64,000 bases of DNA from Azospirillum doebereinerae (GCF_003989665.1 NZ_RZIJ01000028.1:1-64000); one strand, 5' to 3'. Counted from the first letter of the stretch, positions 46,385-55,261 are shown. Numbers and translations are program-made. The notes: generated from the letters alone by a model not told the origin.

Positions 46385-46477
46385 GTTCCCGTCGTCCGGG
46401 AGCGGCTTTCTACGGAAAACCGGCCGCTCCCGCAAGAGGAAAAAGGCAGCCGCCCGCATTTTCCTCGAAAGCCGTCC

Positions 46478-47113
46478 TCACCAGTCGGTCGGGCAACCCC
46501 GGCAGCCGTCCATCAGCGCGCCCTGGAAGATGGCGAAGCGGATCTTGGTGCCCTCCATCACCGCGTTGGACAGGTTGGTGCTGGCAAGCTTGGCCTCCTG
46601 GAGATCGGCCCCTTCCAGGTTGGCACCGGTCAGGTCGGCCTTGTCGGCCTTGATCGCCTCCAGATTGGCGGCGGTCAGGTCGCTGCCGGTGAAATCGGCG
46701 CCGGTCGCCCGCGCCTGCTCCAGATTGGCGCCGCGCAGCCGGGCGCCCCCCAGCTTGGCGTTCTGAAGGAAGGCGGTGCTCAGGTCGGCCCCGTCCATGA
46801 TGGCGCCGCGCAGGTCCGCGCCGCGCAGGTTGGCGTGGCGCAGGTCGGCCCGCATCAGGTTGGCCCCGCGCAGGTCGGCCCCGCCCAGGTCGATGCTGCG
46901 CAGGTTGCGGTGGCGCAGGTCGAGGTTCGGGCAGACGGCCTTGGGAACCAGCTTGCAGCCGGCCACCTCGGTCGGGCGCTCCTCCTCCCCGCCGCCGACC
47001 AGGGCCTCGGTCGATTCGCTGTCCGCCGCCAGCGCCAGCACGCCGGTGACGGGCGGGATCACGGGCAGGACCAAGGCGGTCATCAGGCACAGCGCGCGCA
47101 GGCTCGCGTTCAT
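46478..47113 (-). CDS. exported pentapeptide-repeat protein
   Basis: A 211-residue protein. A signal-like hydrophobic segment (residues 6-29) precedes an acidic linker (ESTEALVGGGEEE), then Cys-containing GCKLVPKAVCPNLDL, then about 22 pentapeptides of the A(D/N)Lxx type from residue 64 to 190 (for example ADLRGANLMRADLRHANLRG). These fold as a right-handed quadrilateral beta-helix. The C terminus has GCRGCPTDW with two cysteines. It is likely periplasmic, with disulfides capping the helix. Function unknown; gyrase-protection members are cytosolic and lack such a signal. Confidence 0.85.
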   Translation of the reverse strand: MNASLRALCLMTALVLPVIPPVTGVLALAADSESTEALVGGGEEERPTEVAGCKLVPKAVCPNLDLRHRNLRSIDLGGADLRGANLMRADLRHANLRGADLRGAIMDGADLSTAFLQNAKLGGARLRGANLEQARATGADFTGSDLTAANLEAIKADKADLTGANLEGADLQEAKLASTNLSNAVMEGTKIRFAIFQGALMDGCRGCPTDW

Positions 47114-47183
47114 GAGAGGCTCTCCACAATTCCGGCAGGATGGGCGGGACGGCGACTAGCCGCCCCACCCGCTGGTCAGCGCG

Positions 47184-49067
47184 TCACTTGGCGCTGGACA
47201 CCTTCACGTCCGACAGCTTGAACACCCAGAAGGACCCGCCCTGGGTCACGCGGGTGGTCAGGTCGGCCAGATCGCCGCCCCACAGCGGCACCGCGCCGCC
47301 GTAGCCGGTGGTGATGCCGACATACTGCACCCCCTCCTGCTCCCAGGTGACGGGGGAGGAGATGATGCCCGAGCCGGTCTGGAACTTCCAAAGCTCCTCG
47401 CCCGTCTTGGCGTTGAACGCCTTGACGTAGCCGTCGCCGGTGCCGGTGAAGACCAGATTGCCGGCGGTCGCCAGCGTGCCGGCCCACAACGGCAGCTCCT
47501 CCTTGTGTTCCCAGGCGATCTTGCCGGTCGAGGGGTCGAGCGCGCGCAGCGTCCCGACATGGTCGTTGAACAACTTGTGGATGCGGAAGCCCATGCCCAG
47601 ATAGGCCGAGCCGGGGTTGTAGCCGACGTGCTCGGTCCAGTAGTCCTCCTTCCAATGGTTGGCGGCGATGTAGAACAGCTTGGTGTCCTCGCTGTAGGAC
47701 ATCGGGTTCCAGTTCTTGCCGCCCAGGAAGGGCGGGGAGACCTCGACCGCCTTGCCGCGCTTCTCCTCGCCCTCGGGCAGCGGCGGACGCTGGCCCTCGT
47801 TCTCGATGGGGCGGCCGGTCTTCAGGTCGATGCCCTTGGCCCAGGTGATGCCGTCGACGAAGGGATAGGCGGCCAGCACGCTGTTCGGCTTGTTGGGCTC
47901 GCCGCCGGCCGTCGCCAGCTTGGTGCGGTCGGTGACGTAGAAGAAGCCGTTGCGGTCGGCGTGGGCCGTCGCCTTGATCACCTTGCCCGTGGCGTCGGTG
48001 TAGTCGAACAGCACCAGCTCGTTGTTGCCGGAGAAGTCCCAGGCGTCGTTGGGGGTGTGCTGGTAGAAGCCCTTCAGTTCGCCCGTGGCTGGATCGACGT
48101 AGGCCTGCCCCGAGGTGTAGAGGCTGTCGCCCGGCCAGCGCGCCCAGCCGTTCCACGGCGCCGGGTTGCCGGTGCCGATGACGATGGTGTTGGTCTCCAC
48201 GTCGAAGGTCGCGCTCTGCCAGGGCGCGCCGCCGCCGTGGTTCCACGCCTCGACCAGCTTGCCCTCCTTGTCGCGCGGCCAGGACGGGGCTTCCTTGTTG
48301 CCGGTGATGGTGCTGTCCTTGCCGTTCAGCCGGCCCATGTGCCCCTCGACCATGGGGCGCATCCAGATCTCCTCGCCGGTGTCGGGATCGCGGGCGAACA
48401 GCCGCCCGACCACGCCGAACTCGTCGCCCGAGGAGCCGTGGATCAGCAGCACCTTGCCGGTCTTCTGGTCCTTCACGATGGTGGGGGCGCCGGTCATCGT
48501 GTAGCCGACCTTGTGGTCGGCGAATTTCTGCTTCCACACCACCTTGCCGGTGTTCTTGTTCAGCGCGACGATCGAGGCGTCGAGCGTGCCCATGAACACC
48601 TTGTCGCCGTAGATCGCCGCGCCGCGGTTGACCACGTCGCAGCAGGGGCGGATGTCGTCGGGCAGGCGGTGGGCGTAGGACCACAGCCGCTTGCCGGTCT
48701 TGGCGTCCAGCGCGAACATGCGCGAGTAGGAGCCGGTGACGTAGATGATGCCGTCGTGCACCAGCGCCTGCGTCTCCTGCCCACGCTGCTTCTCGTCGCC
48801 GAAGGAGAAGGACCAGGCCGGGACCAGACGCGACACGCTGGCGGTGTCGATCTGCTTGAGGGTGCTGAAACGCTTGCCCTCGACGCCCATGCCGTACATC
48901 AGGACGTCGGTGTTCGTCTTGCCGTCCTTGGCGATGTCGTCCCAGGTGACGTCGGCGGCCACGGCCGGGGCGGCCAGGGTGGCGGCGCCCAGCAGCCCTG
49001 CGACGATGGCGGCGACGCTGGCGCCGAGCGAGAGGCGCGAGCGCGCCTTATGAGACCAAGGTGTCAT
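47184..49067 (-). CDS. PQQ-dependent alcohol dehydrogenase (methanol/ethanol family)
   Basis: A 627-residue periplasmic quinoprotein. Signal peptide residues 1-38 (cleavage after AVA), eight W-motif blades (for example TGKRLWSYAHR), the vicinal disulfide Cys142-Cys143 over PQQ, and the active site DAWDFSGNNE with catalytic Asp344. Ser346, two residues on, is the residue found in Ca2+-dependent enzymes such as ExaA; lanthanide enzymes (XoxF, PedH) have Asp there. It should oxidise ethanol or similar alcohols and pass electrons to a cytochrome c, which is not encoded nearby. A LuxR-type regulator lies divergently upstream. Confidence 0.93.
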   Translation of the reverse strand: MTPWSHKARSRLSLGASVAAIVAGLLGAATLAAPAVAADVTWDDIAKDGKTNTDVLMYGMGVEGKRFSTLKQIDTASVSRLVPAWSFSFGDEKQRGQETQALVHDGIIYVTGSYSRMFALDAKTGKRLWSYAHRLPDDIRPCCDVVNRGAAIYGDKVFMGTLDASIVALNKNTGKVVWKQKFADHKVGYTMTGAPTIVKDQKTGKVLLIHGSSGDEFGVVGRLFARDPDTGEEIWMRPMVEGHMGRLNGKDSTITGNKEAPSWPRDKEGKLVEAWNHGGGAPWQSATFDVETNTIVIGTGNPAPWNGWARWPGDSLYTSGQAYVDPATGELKGFYQHTPNDAWDFSGNNELVLFDYTDATGKVIKATAHADRNGFFYVTDRTKLATAGGEPNKPNSVLAAYPFVDGITWAKGIDLKTGRPIENEGQRPPLPEGEEKRGKAVEVSPPFLGGKNWNPMSYSEDTKLFYIAANHWKEDYWTEHVGYNPGSAYLGMGFRIHKLFNDHVGTLRALDPSTGKIAWEHKEELPLWAGTLATAGNLVFTGTGDGYVKAFNAKTGEELWKFQTGSGIISSPVTWEQEGVQYVGITTGYGGAVPLWGGDLADLTTRVTQGGSFWVFKLSDVKVSSAK

Positions 49068-49626
49068 GCGTTTCCCCCAAGAGGTTGGCCCGTTGTGTCC
49101 GGGCGATGGGCACGGGCGGGAACCCGCGCGCCGTCCGGCCAATCGACGCGAAGCATCGATGCACGGGCCGGCGCGCCGATGCGCTCGGGCGTCAAGAAAT
49201 GGCGCTGTGCGGACAAGTCTTCGTCAGTGAAGATCGCGTCGAAATCCCGCATGATCCGACGCCGTTGTCTTGCAGGACCCATTGTTGGGAAACACCACAA
49301 TCACCGCAATGCGACGTTGGGAGGATGAGGAATTGCCCGGCATGGGCGGGAAAGCGATCATGGGATCGACGGGAAGTTTTCCCGGCCACTGCAACCATGG
49401 TCGGACGATGGACCAATGGCGCCCGATCGCTTCGCGGCACTAACATTCCGACAAGTGGGATTATCCAGCCATGGTTGGCCCCCTCCCCATCCCTCCCCCG
49501 CCTTCGGCGGGAGAGGGTGCCGGATCCTTGATGGTGTTCGGCGGAGTTTCCTCTCCCGCGCAGCGGGGGAGGGTTAGGGAGGGGGCAAGCGCAGCCGCAA
49601 CCGACACACCCCACCGGAGGATCGCC
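49068..49626. other. divergent intergenic region with a repeat element
   Basis: It lies between the alcohol dehydrogenase and the LuxR-type regulator. The dehydrogenase promoter should be in 49068-49440, but I could not define it. The 107-bp element at 49479-49585 fills much of the side next to the regulator. Confidence 0.5.
49479..49585. repeat. 107-bp element with 23-bp terminal inverted repeats
   Basis: Left end 49479-49501 (CCCCCTCCCCATCCCTCCCC..) and right end 49563-49585 are inverted copies with two mismatches in 23. Inside are two smaller palindromes (CCGCCTTCGGCGG and CTCTCCCGCGCAGCGGGGGAG). No coding capacity is visible. It is MITE-like or a composite of the window's repeat family. 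Confidence 0.7.
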
Positions 49627-50250
49627 ATGCACGCGAGCGTTCTCGTCCTGGACGACCGGCCCGTCATCCGTGCCGGCTGCCGCGTCCTGCTGGCCGAGGC
49701 CGGCTTCGGTCCGGTGCAGGAGGCGGAGCACGGCGAGCCCGGCCTGTCCCGCTGGCGCCGCGACCGCCCCGCCGCCACCGTGATCGGCCTTCCCGATCAG
49801 GACGGGTTCGAGACCGCCCAGGCCATCCTCGCGGAGGATCCGGCCACGGCGGTGGTGCTGTTCGGCGCCGGGACCGATCCCGCCCTCGCGGCGCGGGCGC
49901 TAAGGGCCGGGGTGCGCGGCTGCGTCGGCGACCGCGACCCCGCCGGCACGCTGGCGGCGGCGGTGGAGAGCGCGCTGGCCGGGACGGTGTTCCTGGGGCC
50001 ACGGCTGGCGCAAGCCCTCGCCCTGCAGGCGCTGCTGCCGGCCGCCGACCCGCTGGCCCTGCTGACCCGGCGCGAGCGCGAAATCCTGGCCCAGATCGGG
50101 CATGGCCGGACGGCGGCGGTCATCGCGGGCGCGCTGGGCCTCAGCCACAAGACGGTCGCCAACGTCTGCACCCAGATCAAGGACAAGCTGGGCGCCGACA
50201 GCCCGCGCGCCTTGATCCGCATCGCCATCGAGGCCGGGCTGGCCGGGTAG
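49627..50250 (+). CDS. LuxR/NarL-type regulator with degenerate receiver
   Basis: A 207-residue regulator. The C-terminal LuxR helix-turn-helix (TRREREILAQIGHGRTAAVIAGALGLSHKTV, 147-177) is intact. The N-terminal receiver keeps the acidic pair Asp9-Asp10, but the phospho-Asp region reads TVIGLPDQDG, with no Asp at the acceptor site (about Val52/Gly54), and the usual Lys is replaced near 102 (CVGDRD). It probably cannot be phosphorylated in the normal way. GGAGG precedes the ATG. It is divergent from the PQQ alcohol dehydrogenase; in Pseudomonas, LuxR-type regulators (ErbR/AgmR) control that enzyme, so it is a candidate regulator. Confidence 0.85.
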   Translation: MHASVLVLDDRPVIRAGCRVLLAEAGFGPVQEAEHGEPGLSRWRRDRPAATVIGLPDQDGFETAQAILAEDPATAVVLFGAGTDPALAARALRAGVRGCVGDRDPAGTLAAAVESALAGTVFLGPRLAQALALQALLPAADPLALLTRREREILAQIGHGRTAAVIAGALGLSHKTVANVCTQIKDKLGADSPRALIRIAIEAGLAG

Positions 50251-50270
50251 CCCAGCCCCTTACGACACCT

Positions 50271-52016
50271 TCAGTCCAGCGGGCGCCAGGGCAGGTCGCC
50301 GCCCACCAGCTTGCCGGCGGCCTCCGGTGCCAACGGCCGGGCGAAGTGGTAGCCCTGCCCGTAGTCGCAGGCGAGCGCGCGCAGCAGGTTGGCGTCGGCG
50401 CTGGTCTCGATGCCCTCGGCGATCACGTCGAAGCCGAGCAGCCGCGCCAGATCCATGATGATGCGGACGATGGCGCGGTTCTCCTCCGACTGGTGCATGG
50501 CCGAGACGAAGGAGCGGTCCACCTTCAAGCTGTCGATCGGCAGCTTGTGCAGGTAGGACAGCGAGGAATAGCCGGTGCCGAAATCGTCGATGGACAGCTT
50601 GATCCCCAGCGTCCGCAAGTCCTGCAACAGGCGGATCGACTGCTCCGCCTTGTCCATCACCGCGCTCTCGGTCAGCTCCAGCTTCAGCCAGGACGGCTCC
50701 ACCCCGGTCTCGCGCAGCACGTCGCGCACGACGTCGACGAGGTTGGGGTCGGAAAGCTGCCGGGTGGACAGGTTGACGCTCATGAACAACGGCGCCGATC
50801 CCGGCTCGCGCTGGTCCTGCCAGGCGGCGATCTGCTTGCAGGCCTCGCGCAGCACCCAGGTGCCGAGCGTCACCACCAGCCCGGTGCTCTCGGCGATGGG
50901 GATGAAGACGCCGGGGGGGATGTTGCCGCGCTCCGGGTGGTTCCAGCGGACCAGCGCCTCGAAGCCGGCCAAGCCACCGGTCACCATCTCGACGATGGGC
51001 TGGTAGGCGACCCACAGGTCGGTGCCGCCCTGGAGCGCGCCGCGCAGGTCGTGCTCCATCCGCACCTGCTCGACCACATGGGCGTGCATCGCCGGGTCGA
51101 ACCAGGATTGCCGTCCGCCGCCCTGCTCGCGGGCGCGGCCGGTGGCGATCTCGGCGTCGCGCAGCACGTCCTCGGGCCGTTCGTGGGCGGGCAGCGCCAC
51201 CGCCACGCCGATGCTGGCCGACAGGAACACCGTGCCCCCCGACCCGGAGCGCGCCGAGCGCACCACCCCGGACAACTCCTCCAGCGCCCGCTCCACCGCC
51301 GGTCGGTCGCAGGGACCGGCGACCAGCAGCGCGAAGGCGTGGTCGCTGACCCGCGCGATCAGGTCGAAGGCGGCGCCCTGCGCGCCCATCCGGTGGGCCA
51401 GATCCTCCAGCAGGTCGTTGGCGAAGGCTTGGCCCAGGCTGGTGCGGATGTCGGCGAAGCGGTCGATGTCCATGATGACGAGCGTGAACGGCTCGCCCAT
51501 GCTGCGGTAATCCGCCATGTGCTTGAGCAGCATCAGGCGGTTGGCCATCCCGGTCACCGGGTCGTAGTAGGCGAGCCGGAACAGGTCGTCCTGTACCTGC
51601 CGCCGCTCCGTCATGTCCTGGATGATGACGAAATAGCCGGCGACGGCGCCGTCGGGCATGCGGTGCGGCGCGTGCAGGCGCAGGATGTAGCGCTGCTGCC
51701 CGTCGGCCTGCGTCAGCCAGCCTTCCGAGGACACCGTCTCCCCGTTCATCGCGCGCTTGGCGAGGCCCATGGTGCTGCGCTGCACCTCCGGCCCCAGCAG
51801 GTCGCCGATGGTGCAACCCAGCGCCCGCTCCAGCGTCGCGCCCATCATCTCCAGATACGCGCGGTTGGCGTAGATGTGGCGGCGGTCGCGATCGAAGAGG
51901 CCCACCTTGACCGGCATCGCGTCGAGAATCTGGCGCAGGGTATCGAGTGCCGGCGCACCGCTGGCGGTGCCGGACAACGCTTCGACCAGCGCGGAGATGT
52001 GGGGATCCGGATTCAT
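50271..52016 (-). CDS. PAS-GGDEF-EAL protein (probable c-di-GMP phosphodiesterase)
   Basis: A 581-residue cytosolic protein. A PAS domain (about 20-130) is followed by a GGDEF domain (about 140-300) whose signature reads RVSDHAFALL instead of RxGGDEF, so cyclase activity is probably lost. The EAL domain (about 320-565) keeps its catalytic set: FEALVRW, the Asn in FMSVNLSTRQL, IDDFGTGYSSLSYL, KVDRSFV, and IAEGIET. It should degrade c-di-GMP to pGpG under PAS control and so affect motility and biofilm. The ATG at 52016 is chosen; a TTG three codons earlier is possible. Confidence 0.92.
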   Translation of the reverse strand: MNPDPHISALVEALSGTASGAPALDTLRQILDAMPVKVGLFDRDRRHIYANRAYLEMMGATLERALGCTIGDLLGPEVQRSTMGLAKRAMNGETVSSEGWLTQADGQQRYILRLHAPHRMPDGAVAGYFVIIQDMTERRQVQDDLFRLAYYDPVTGMANRLMLLKHMADYRSMGEPFTLVIMDIDRFADIRTSLGQAFANDLLEDLAHRMGAQGAAFDLIARVSDHAFALLVAGPCDRPAVERALEELSGVVRSARSGSGGTVFLSASIGVAVALPAHERPEDVLRDAEIATGRAREQGGGRQSWFDPAMHAHVVEQVRMEHDLRGALQGGTDLWVAYQPIVEMVTGGLAGFEALVRWNHPERGNIPPGVFIPIAESTGLVVTLGTWVLREACKQIAAWQDQREPGSAPLFMSVNLSTRQLSDPNLVDVVRDVLRETGVEPSWLKLELTESAVMDKAEQSIRLLQDLRTLGIKLSIDDFGTGYSSLSYLHKLPIDSLKVDRSFVSAMHQSEENRAIVRIIMDLARLLGFDVIAEGIETSADANLLRALACDYGQGYHFARPLAPEAAGKLVGGDLPWRPLD

Positions 52017-52459
52017 GGCGAACAAAGATCGAGGGACTCGGCAGAAAATCGTTGCCCAACACTTACGCGATGTGTCGGTGGCGCGTCAAAACCAAAGCCG
52101 CCCGAAAAGACGGCAACTTGGCTGTTTCCACGAGATTGTTGCTGAACACAACGCTTCATACTCTAGTACTCACGCAAGCCGGGGTTGCGGTTGACCGCAA
52201 TGCTCGGCCGTTTTCGCGGTCATTCTTCCTCAATGCCTTGCGAAAGACATCCTCCAGTGTGCCGGACGCCCTGAACCCGGAGTTGTCCCCTTTTATCCCA
52301 CCGGTCGCGTTTGGGGAAAGTCGCGCAACCTCGGAATGCCAGCGCTTCCCATTCGGACGGTCGCGGCCACGCTGGGCGCGTCCTATACTGCCAACTCCGG
52401 TGGGGGTGTCGGCCCAGACCAAGCTCCCGCCCAACGACCGTTCAGGGGAGAACAACGCC
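52017..52459. other. divergent intergenic region
   Basis: It separates the EAL gene from the universal stress gene. It contains the 16-bp perfect dyad at 52185-52200. Frames through it are unconvincing. Confidence 0.45.
52185..52200. promoter_or_regulatory. perfect 16-bp dyad, operator candidate
   Basis: TTGCGGT-TG-ACCGCAA is a 7-2-7 palindrome between the divergent EAL and universal stress protein genes. The form suits a dimeric repressor; the regulator is unknown. Confidence 0.4.
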
Positions 52460-53299
52460 ATGGCACTCAAGGATCTGCTGGTGGTCGTCGACGACGGCGC
52501 GGCTTCGGCGGCGCGACTCGATCTGGCCGCCCGGCTGGCGGCCCGCGACGACGCCCATCTGACCGCGCTCTACGCCTACACCGACGTGTCCCTGCCCGGT
52601 TACATCCAGGCCGAGATTCCAGCGGACCTGCGCGCCGGCCGCCGCAAGGATCTCGACGCGCGGGTCGCGCGGGCCGCGCAGCGATTCGACGACGCGATGC
52701 GCCGGCACGGCCGGACCGAACGGTCGGAGTGGCTGGCGGTGGAGCGCGATCCGACCACCGCCGCCGCCGTCCACGGCCGCTACGCCGACCTGATCGTCGT
52801 CGGCCAGCCCGATCCGGACCGCGACCGCGACGAACTGGTCGCCCAGCCCGCCGACCTGCTGTTCGAGAGCGGCCGCCCGCTGCTGGTGGTTCCCTACGCC
52901 GGCACCTTCGCCACCATCGGCGAGCGGGTGCTGGTCGGCTGGAACGGCAGCCGCGAGGCCGCCCGCGCCATCGGCGACGCCCTGCCGCTGCTGCGCGGCG
53001 CCAAGCGGGTGGTGGTGATGGCCGCCAACCCCAAGCCCGGCCCGAAGGGCCTGGGCGACGAGCCCTGCGCCGACATCGCCCGCCACCTGTCCCGCCACGG
53101 CTGTAGGGTCGAGGCGACCCACGTCGCCACCGACGTGGTGGAGCCGGGCGACACGATCCTGAACACGGCGGCGGACGAGGGCTGCGACCTGCTGGTGATG
53201 GGCGCCTACGGCCGCTCGCGGCTGCGCGAGTTGGTGCTGGGCGGCATGACCCGCTACATGCTCCAGCACATGACCGTGCCGGTGCTGATGAGCCACTGA
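52460..53299 (+). CDS. universal stress protein, two tandem domains
   Basis: A 279-residue protein with two Usp domains. The N-terminal one (about 1-145) begins LKDLLVVVDDGAASAARLDL but lacks the full ATP loop, and the C-terminal one (about 155-279) has ERVLVGWNGSREAARAI and the ATP-binding pattern GAYGRSRLRELVLGGMTR. It is likely an ATP-binding stress protein of the cytosol. The ATG at 52460 follows GGGGAG eight bases away. It ends before the convergent nuclease gene, with a 39-bp gap. Confidence 0.92.
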   Translation: MALKDLLVVVDDGAASAARLDLAARLAARDDAHLTALYAYTDVSLPGYIQAEIPADLRAGRRKDLDARVARAAQRFDDAMRRHGRTERSEWLAVERDPTTAAAVHGRYADLIVVGQPDPDRDRDELVAQPADLLFESGRPLLVVPYAGTFATIGERVLVGWNGSREAARAIGDALPLLRGAKRVVVMAANPKPGPKGLGDEPCADIARHLSRHGCRVEATHVATDVVEPGDTILNTAADEGCDLLVMGAYGRSRLRELVLGGMTRYMLQHMTVPVLMSH

Positions 53300-53338
53300 A
53301 GACCGAACAGGGCGGGGCGCCGGACGGCCACCGGCGGC

Positions 53339-53833
53339 TCAGCTCGGGTCCGCCTCCTCGCACCAGGAGCGGCGGCGTTCGCCGTGGTAGGGGCGGACCA
53401 GTCCGGTGCGCAGCAGCGCCTCGGTCAGGTCGCCGCCCCCGGCCACGTGGATCCGGGCGCGGACCCGGCCGCCGTATTTGTCGGGCTGCACGTCGAGCAG
53501 ATGGACCAGCCCGGCGCCGACCAGCCCGCGCACCGCCTCGCGCGCGGATTCGGCCAGCGCCTTCTCCCGCGGGCAGTGGGCGCGCATCTCGGGCGCGTCG
53601 ACGCCGTCCAGCCGGACGTTGGTCTCCACCGATTGACCGAGCCAGATGATCGCGCGGACGGTCAGCGTGTCGCCGTCCACCACCGCGACCACCTCCGCCG
53701 GGATCGGTCCGGGCAGCGTGGCGGGAGCGCCGCCCGCTTCCACCGCCCACAGGGCCGTGCCCAAGACCCCGCAGACCGCCACGGCAAGGCCGGACAGCGC
53801 GGCGGGTGACATCCGGCGGCGAAGCGCGTGCAT
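53339..53833 (-). CDS. secreted or membrane-anchored thermonuclease-like protein
   Basis: A 164-residue SNase-like (TNase) protein. An N-terminal hydrophobic segment (LSGLAVAVCGVLGTALWAV) is a signal or anchor. The OB-fold domain shows VVDGDTLTVRA, VRLDGVDAPEMRAHCP with the active-site Arg and Glu, and DKYGGRVRARIHV where staphylococcal nuclease has its second Arg. It may cleave nucleic acids in the periplasm with Ca2+. An ATG seven codons later is also possible. Confidence 0.85.
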   Translation of the reverse strand: MHALRRRMSPAALSGLAVAVCGVLGTALWAVEAGGAPATLPGPIPAEVVAVVDGDTLTVRAIIWLGQSVETNVRLDGVDAPEMRAHCPREKALAESAREAVRGLVGAGLVHLLDVQPDKYGGRVRARIHVAGGGDLTEALLRTGLVRPYHGERRRSWCEEADPS

Positions 53834-53998
53834 GGGGAAAGCCTTGAGCCAAACCGGGCAGCGTGCCCGGACCACGACACAAGGCTACCCCGCCGCTTCC
53901 GTCAGGACAAGCTTAAACTAGGCTTATAGTCCTGAATACTTTTGTATTCCATTTGGTTTCTCAGCTTTTCAAGGCTGAAAGTCCTAAGCCTTGAGATC

Positions 53999-54211
53999 TC
54001 AGAAATCGGAGCAGCGGCCTTTGAACTCCCAGTCGCCGTAGCGGGTGGGTTCCGGGCCGTTCGGACCGCCGATCTCGCCGGGCTTCTGCTCCGGTCCCTT
54101 TCCGGGCGTGCCGCCTTCGGGAACGGTCTCGGCGGACGGCGGGGCGGCGGCTTCGGCGGTGGTGTCGGCACCGGTCTCTTCCGGGGCGGCGGCGGGGGTG
54201 TTTTCGGTCAT
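53999..54211 (-). CDS. DUF1674 (SDHAF4-like) protein
   Basis: A 70-residue protein. The first 40 residues are Ala/Glu/Pro-rich and probably disordered; the conserved C terminus is EIGGPNGPEPTRYGDWEFKGRCSDF, the hallmark of DUF1674. Its mitochondrial homologue SDHAF4 helps load FAD-flavoprotein into succinate dehydrogenase. A similar role here is inference. The ATG at 54211 gives the expected length. It is divergent from htpX. Confidence 0.92.
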   Translation of the reverse strand: MTENTPAAAPEETGADTTAEAAAPPSAETVPEGGTPGKGPEQKPGEIGGPNGPEPTRYGDWEFKGRCSDF

Positions 54212-54319
54212 GGCAACCTGCTTGCAACCATCTTGAAGGGGGGCTTCGGCCAAACCCATATCTGCCGGGAAACGGGACGGACACATCCCGCATCCCCATC
54301 CTGAACCGATGGAACGACC

Positions 54320-55261
54320 ATGGCCAGCACTCTGAAGACCACCATCCTCCTGGCCGCGCTGACGGCCTTGTTCATGACGGTCGGCTTTCTGCTGGGCGGC
54401 AAGACCGGCCTGATCGTCGCCTTCGTCGCGGCGCTGGGCATGAACCTGTTCAGCTACTGGAACTCCGGCGACATGGTCCTGTCCATGTACGGCGCCCGCG
54501 AGGTGGATGCCTGGTCGGCGCCCGAGTTCCACGGCATCGTCGCCCGGTTGGCCGAACGCGCCGGCCTGCCGATGCCGCGCGTGTACGTCATCGAGAACGA
54601 CCAGCCCAACGCGTTTGCCACCGGCCGCGACCCGGAGCACGCCGCCGTCGCCGCGACCACCGGCCTGCTGCGGATGCTGAGCCCGGAGGAGATCGCCGGG
54701 GTGATGGCGCACGAGCTGGCGCATGTGAAGAACCGCGACACCCTGATCATGACGGTCACCGCGACCATCGCCGGCGCGCTGTCGATGCTGGCGAATTTCG
54801 GGCTGTTCTTCGGCGGTTCCCATGGCAACGACGAACGCGGCGGCAATCCGCTGGGCCTGGTCGGCGGCCTCCTGGCGGCGATCCTGGCCCCCATCGCGGC
54901 CTCGCTGGTGCAGATGGCGATCAGCCGCACCCGCGAGTACGAGGCCGACCGCCTGGGCGCCGAGATCTGCGGGCGCCCGCTGTGGCTGGCCGACGCGCTG
55001 ACCAACATCCACAACGCCGCCAACCACATCCCCAATCACCCGGCGCAGGCCAACCCGGCGACCGCCCACCTGTTCATCGCCAACCCGCTGCGCGGCGCCA
55101 GCCTGGGCAGCCTGTTCTCCACCCACCCGGACATGGGCGAGCGCGTGCAGCGCCTGCGCGCCATGGCCGGGGCCTTCGCGGGGCCGGCGCAGCCGCGCGG
55201 CGGCTTCATGCCGCAGGGTCCCTGGACCCGGCGCGAAACCCGGCGCGGCCCCTGGGGTTGA
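54320..55261 (+). CDS. htpX: zinc metalloprotease HtpX
   Basis: A 313-residue integral-membrane M48 protease. Two N-terminal helices (residues 9-50), the zinc site HELAH (in GVMAHELAHVKNRD), two further helices (about 145-205) and the third ligand in REYEADRLGAEI. It degrades misfolded membrane proteins together with FtsH. The cytosolic C terminus is Arg/Pro-rich. Length is normal. It is followed 110 bp downstream by the DHH gene in the same direction. Confidence 0.96.
   Translation: MASTLKTTILLAALTALFMTVGFLLGGKTGLIVAFVAALGMNLFSYWNSGDMVLSMYGAREVDAWSAPEFHGIVARLAERAGLPMPRVYVIENDQPNAFATGRDPEHAAVAATTGLLRMLSPEEIAGVMAHELAHVKNRDTLIMTVTATIAGALSMLANFGLFFGGSHGNDERGGNPLGLVGGLLAAILAPIAASLVQMAISRTREYEADRLGAEICGRPLWLADALTNIHNAANHIPNHPAQANPATAHLFIANPLRGASLGSLFSTHPDMGERVQRLRAMAGAFAGPAQPRGGFMPQGPWTRRETRRGPWG

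Larger units (their letters stand above)
46239..46426. repeat. tandem duplication unit 2 (tRNA-Gly)
   Basis: Second copy of the 45996-46183 segment, offset 243 bp. It carries the same terminator and an identical tRNA-Gly; one base differs in the terminator loop (GCTGTTGC against GCTGATGC). Confidence 0.75.
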
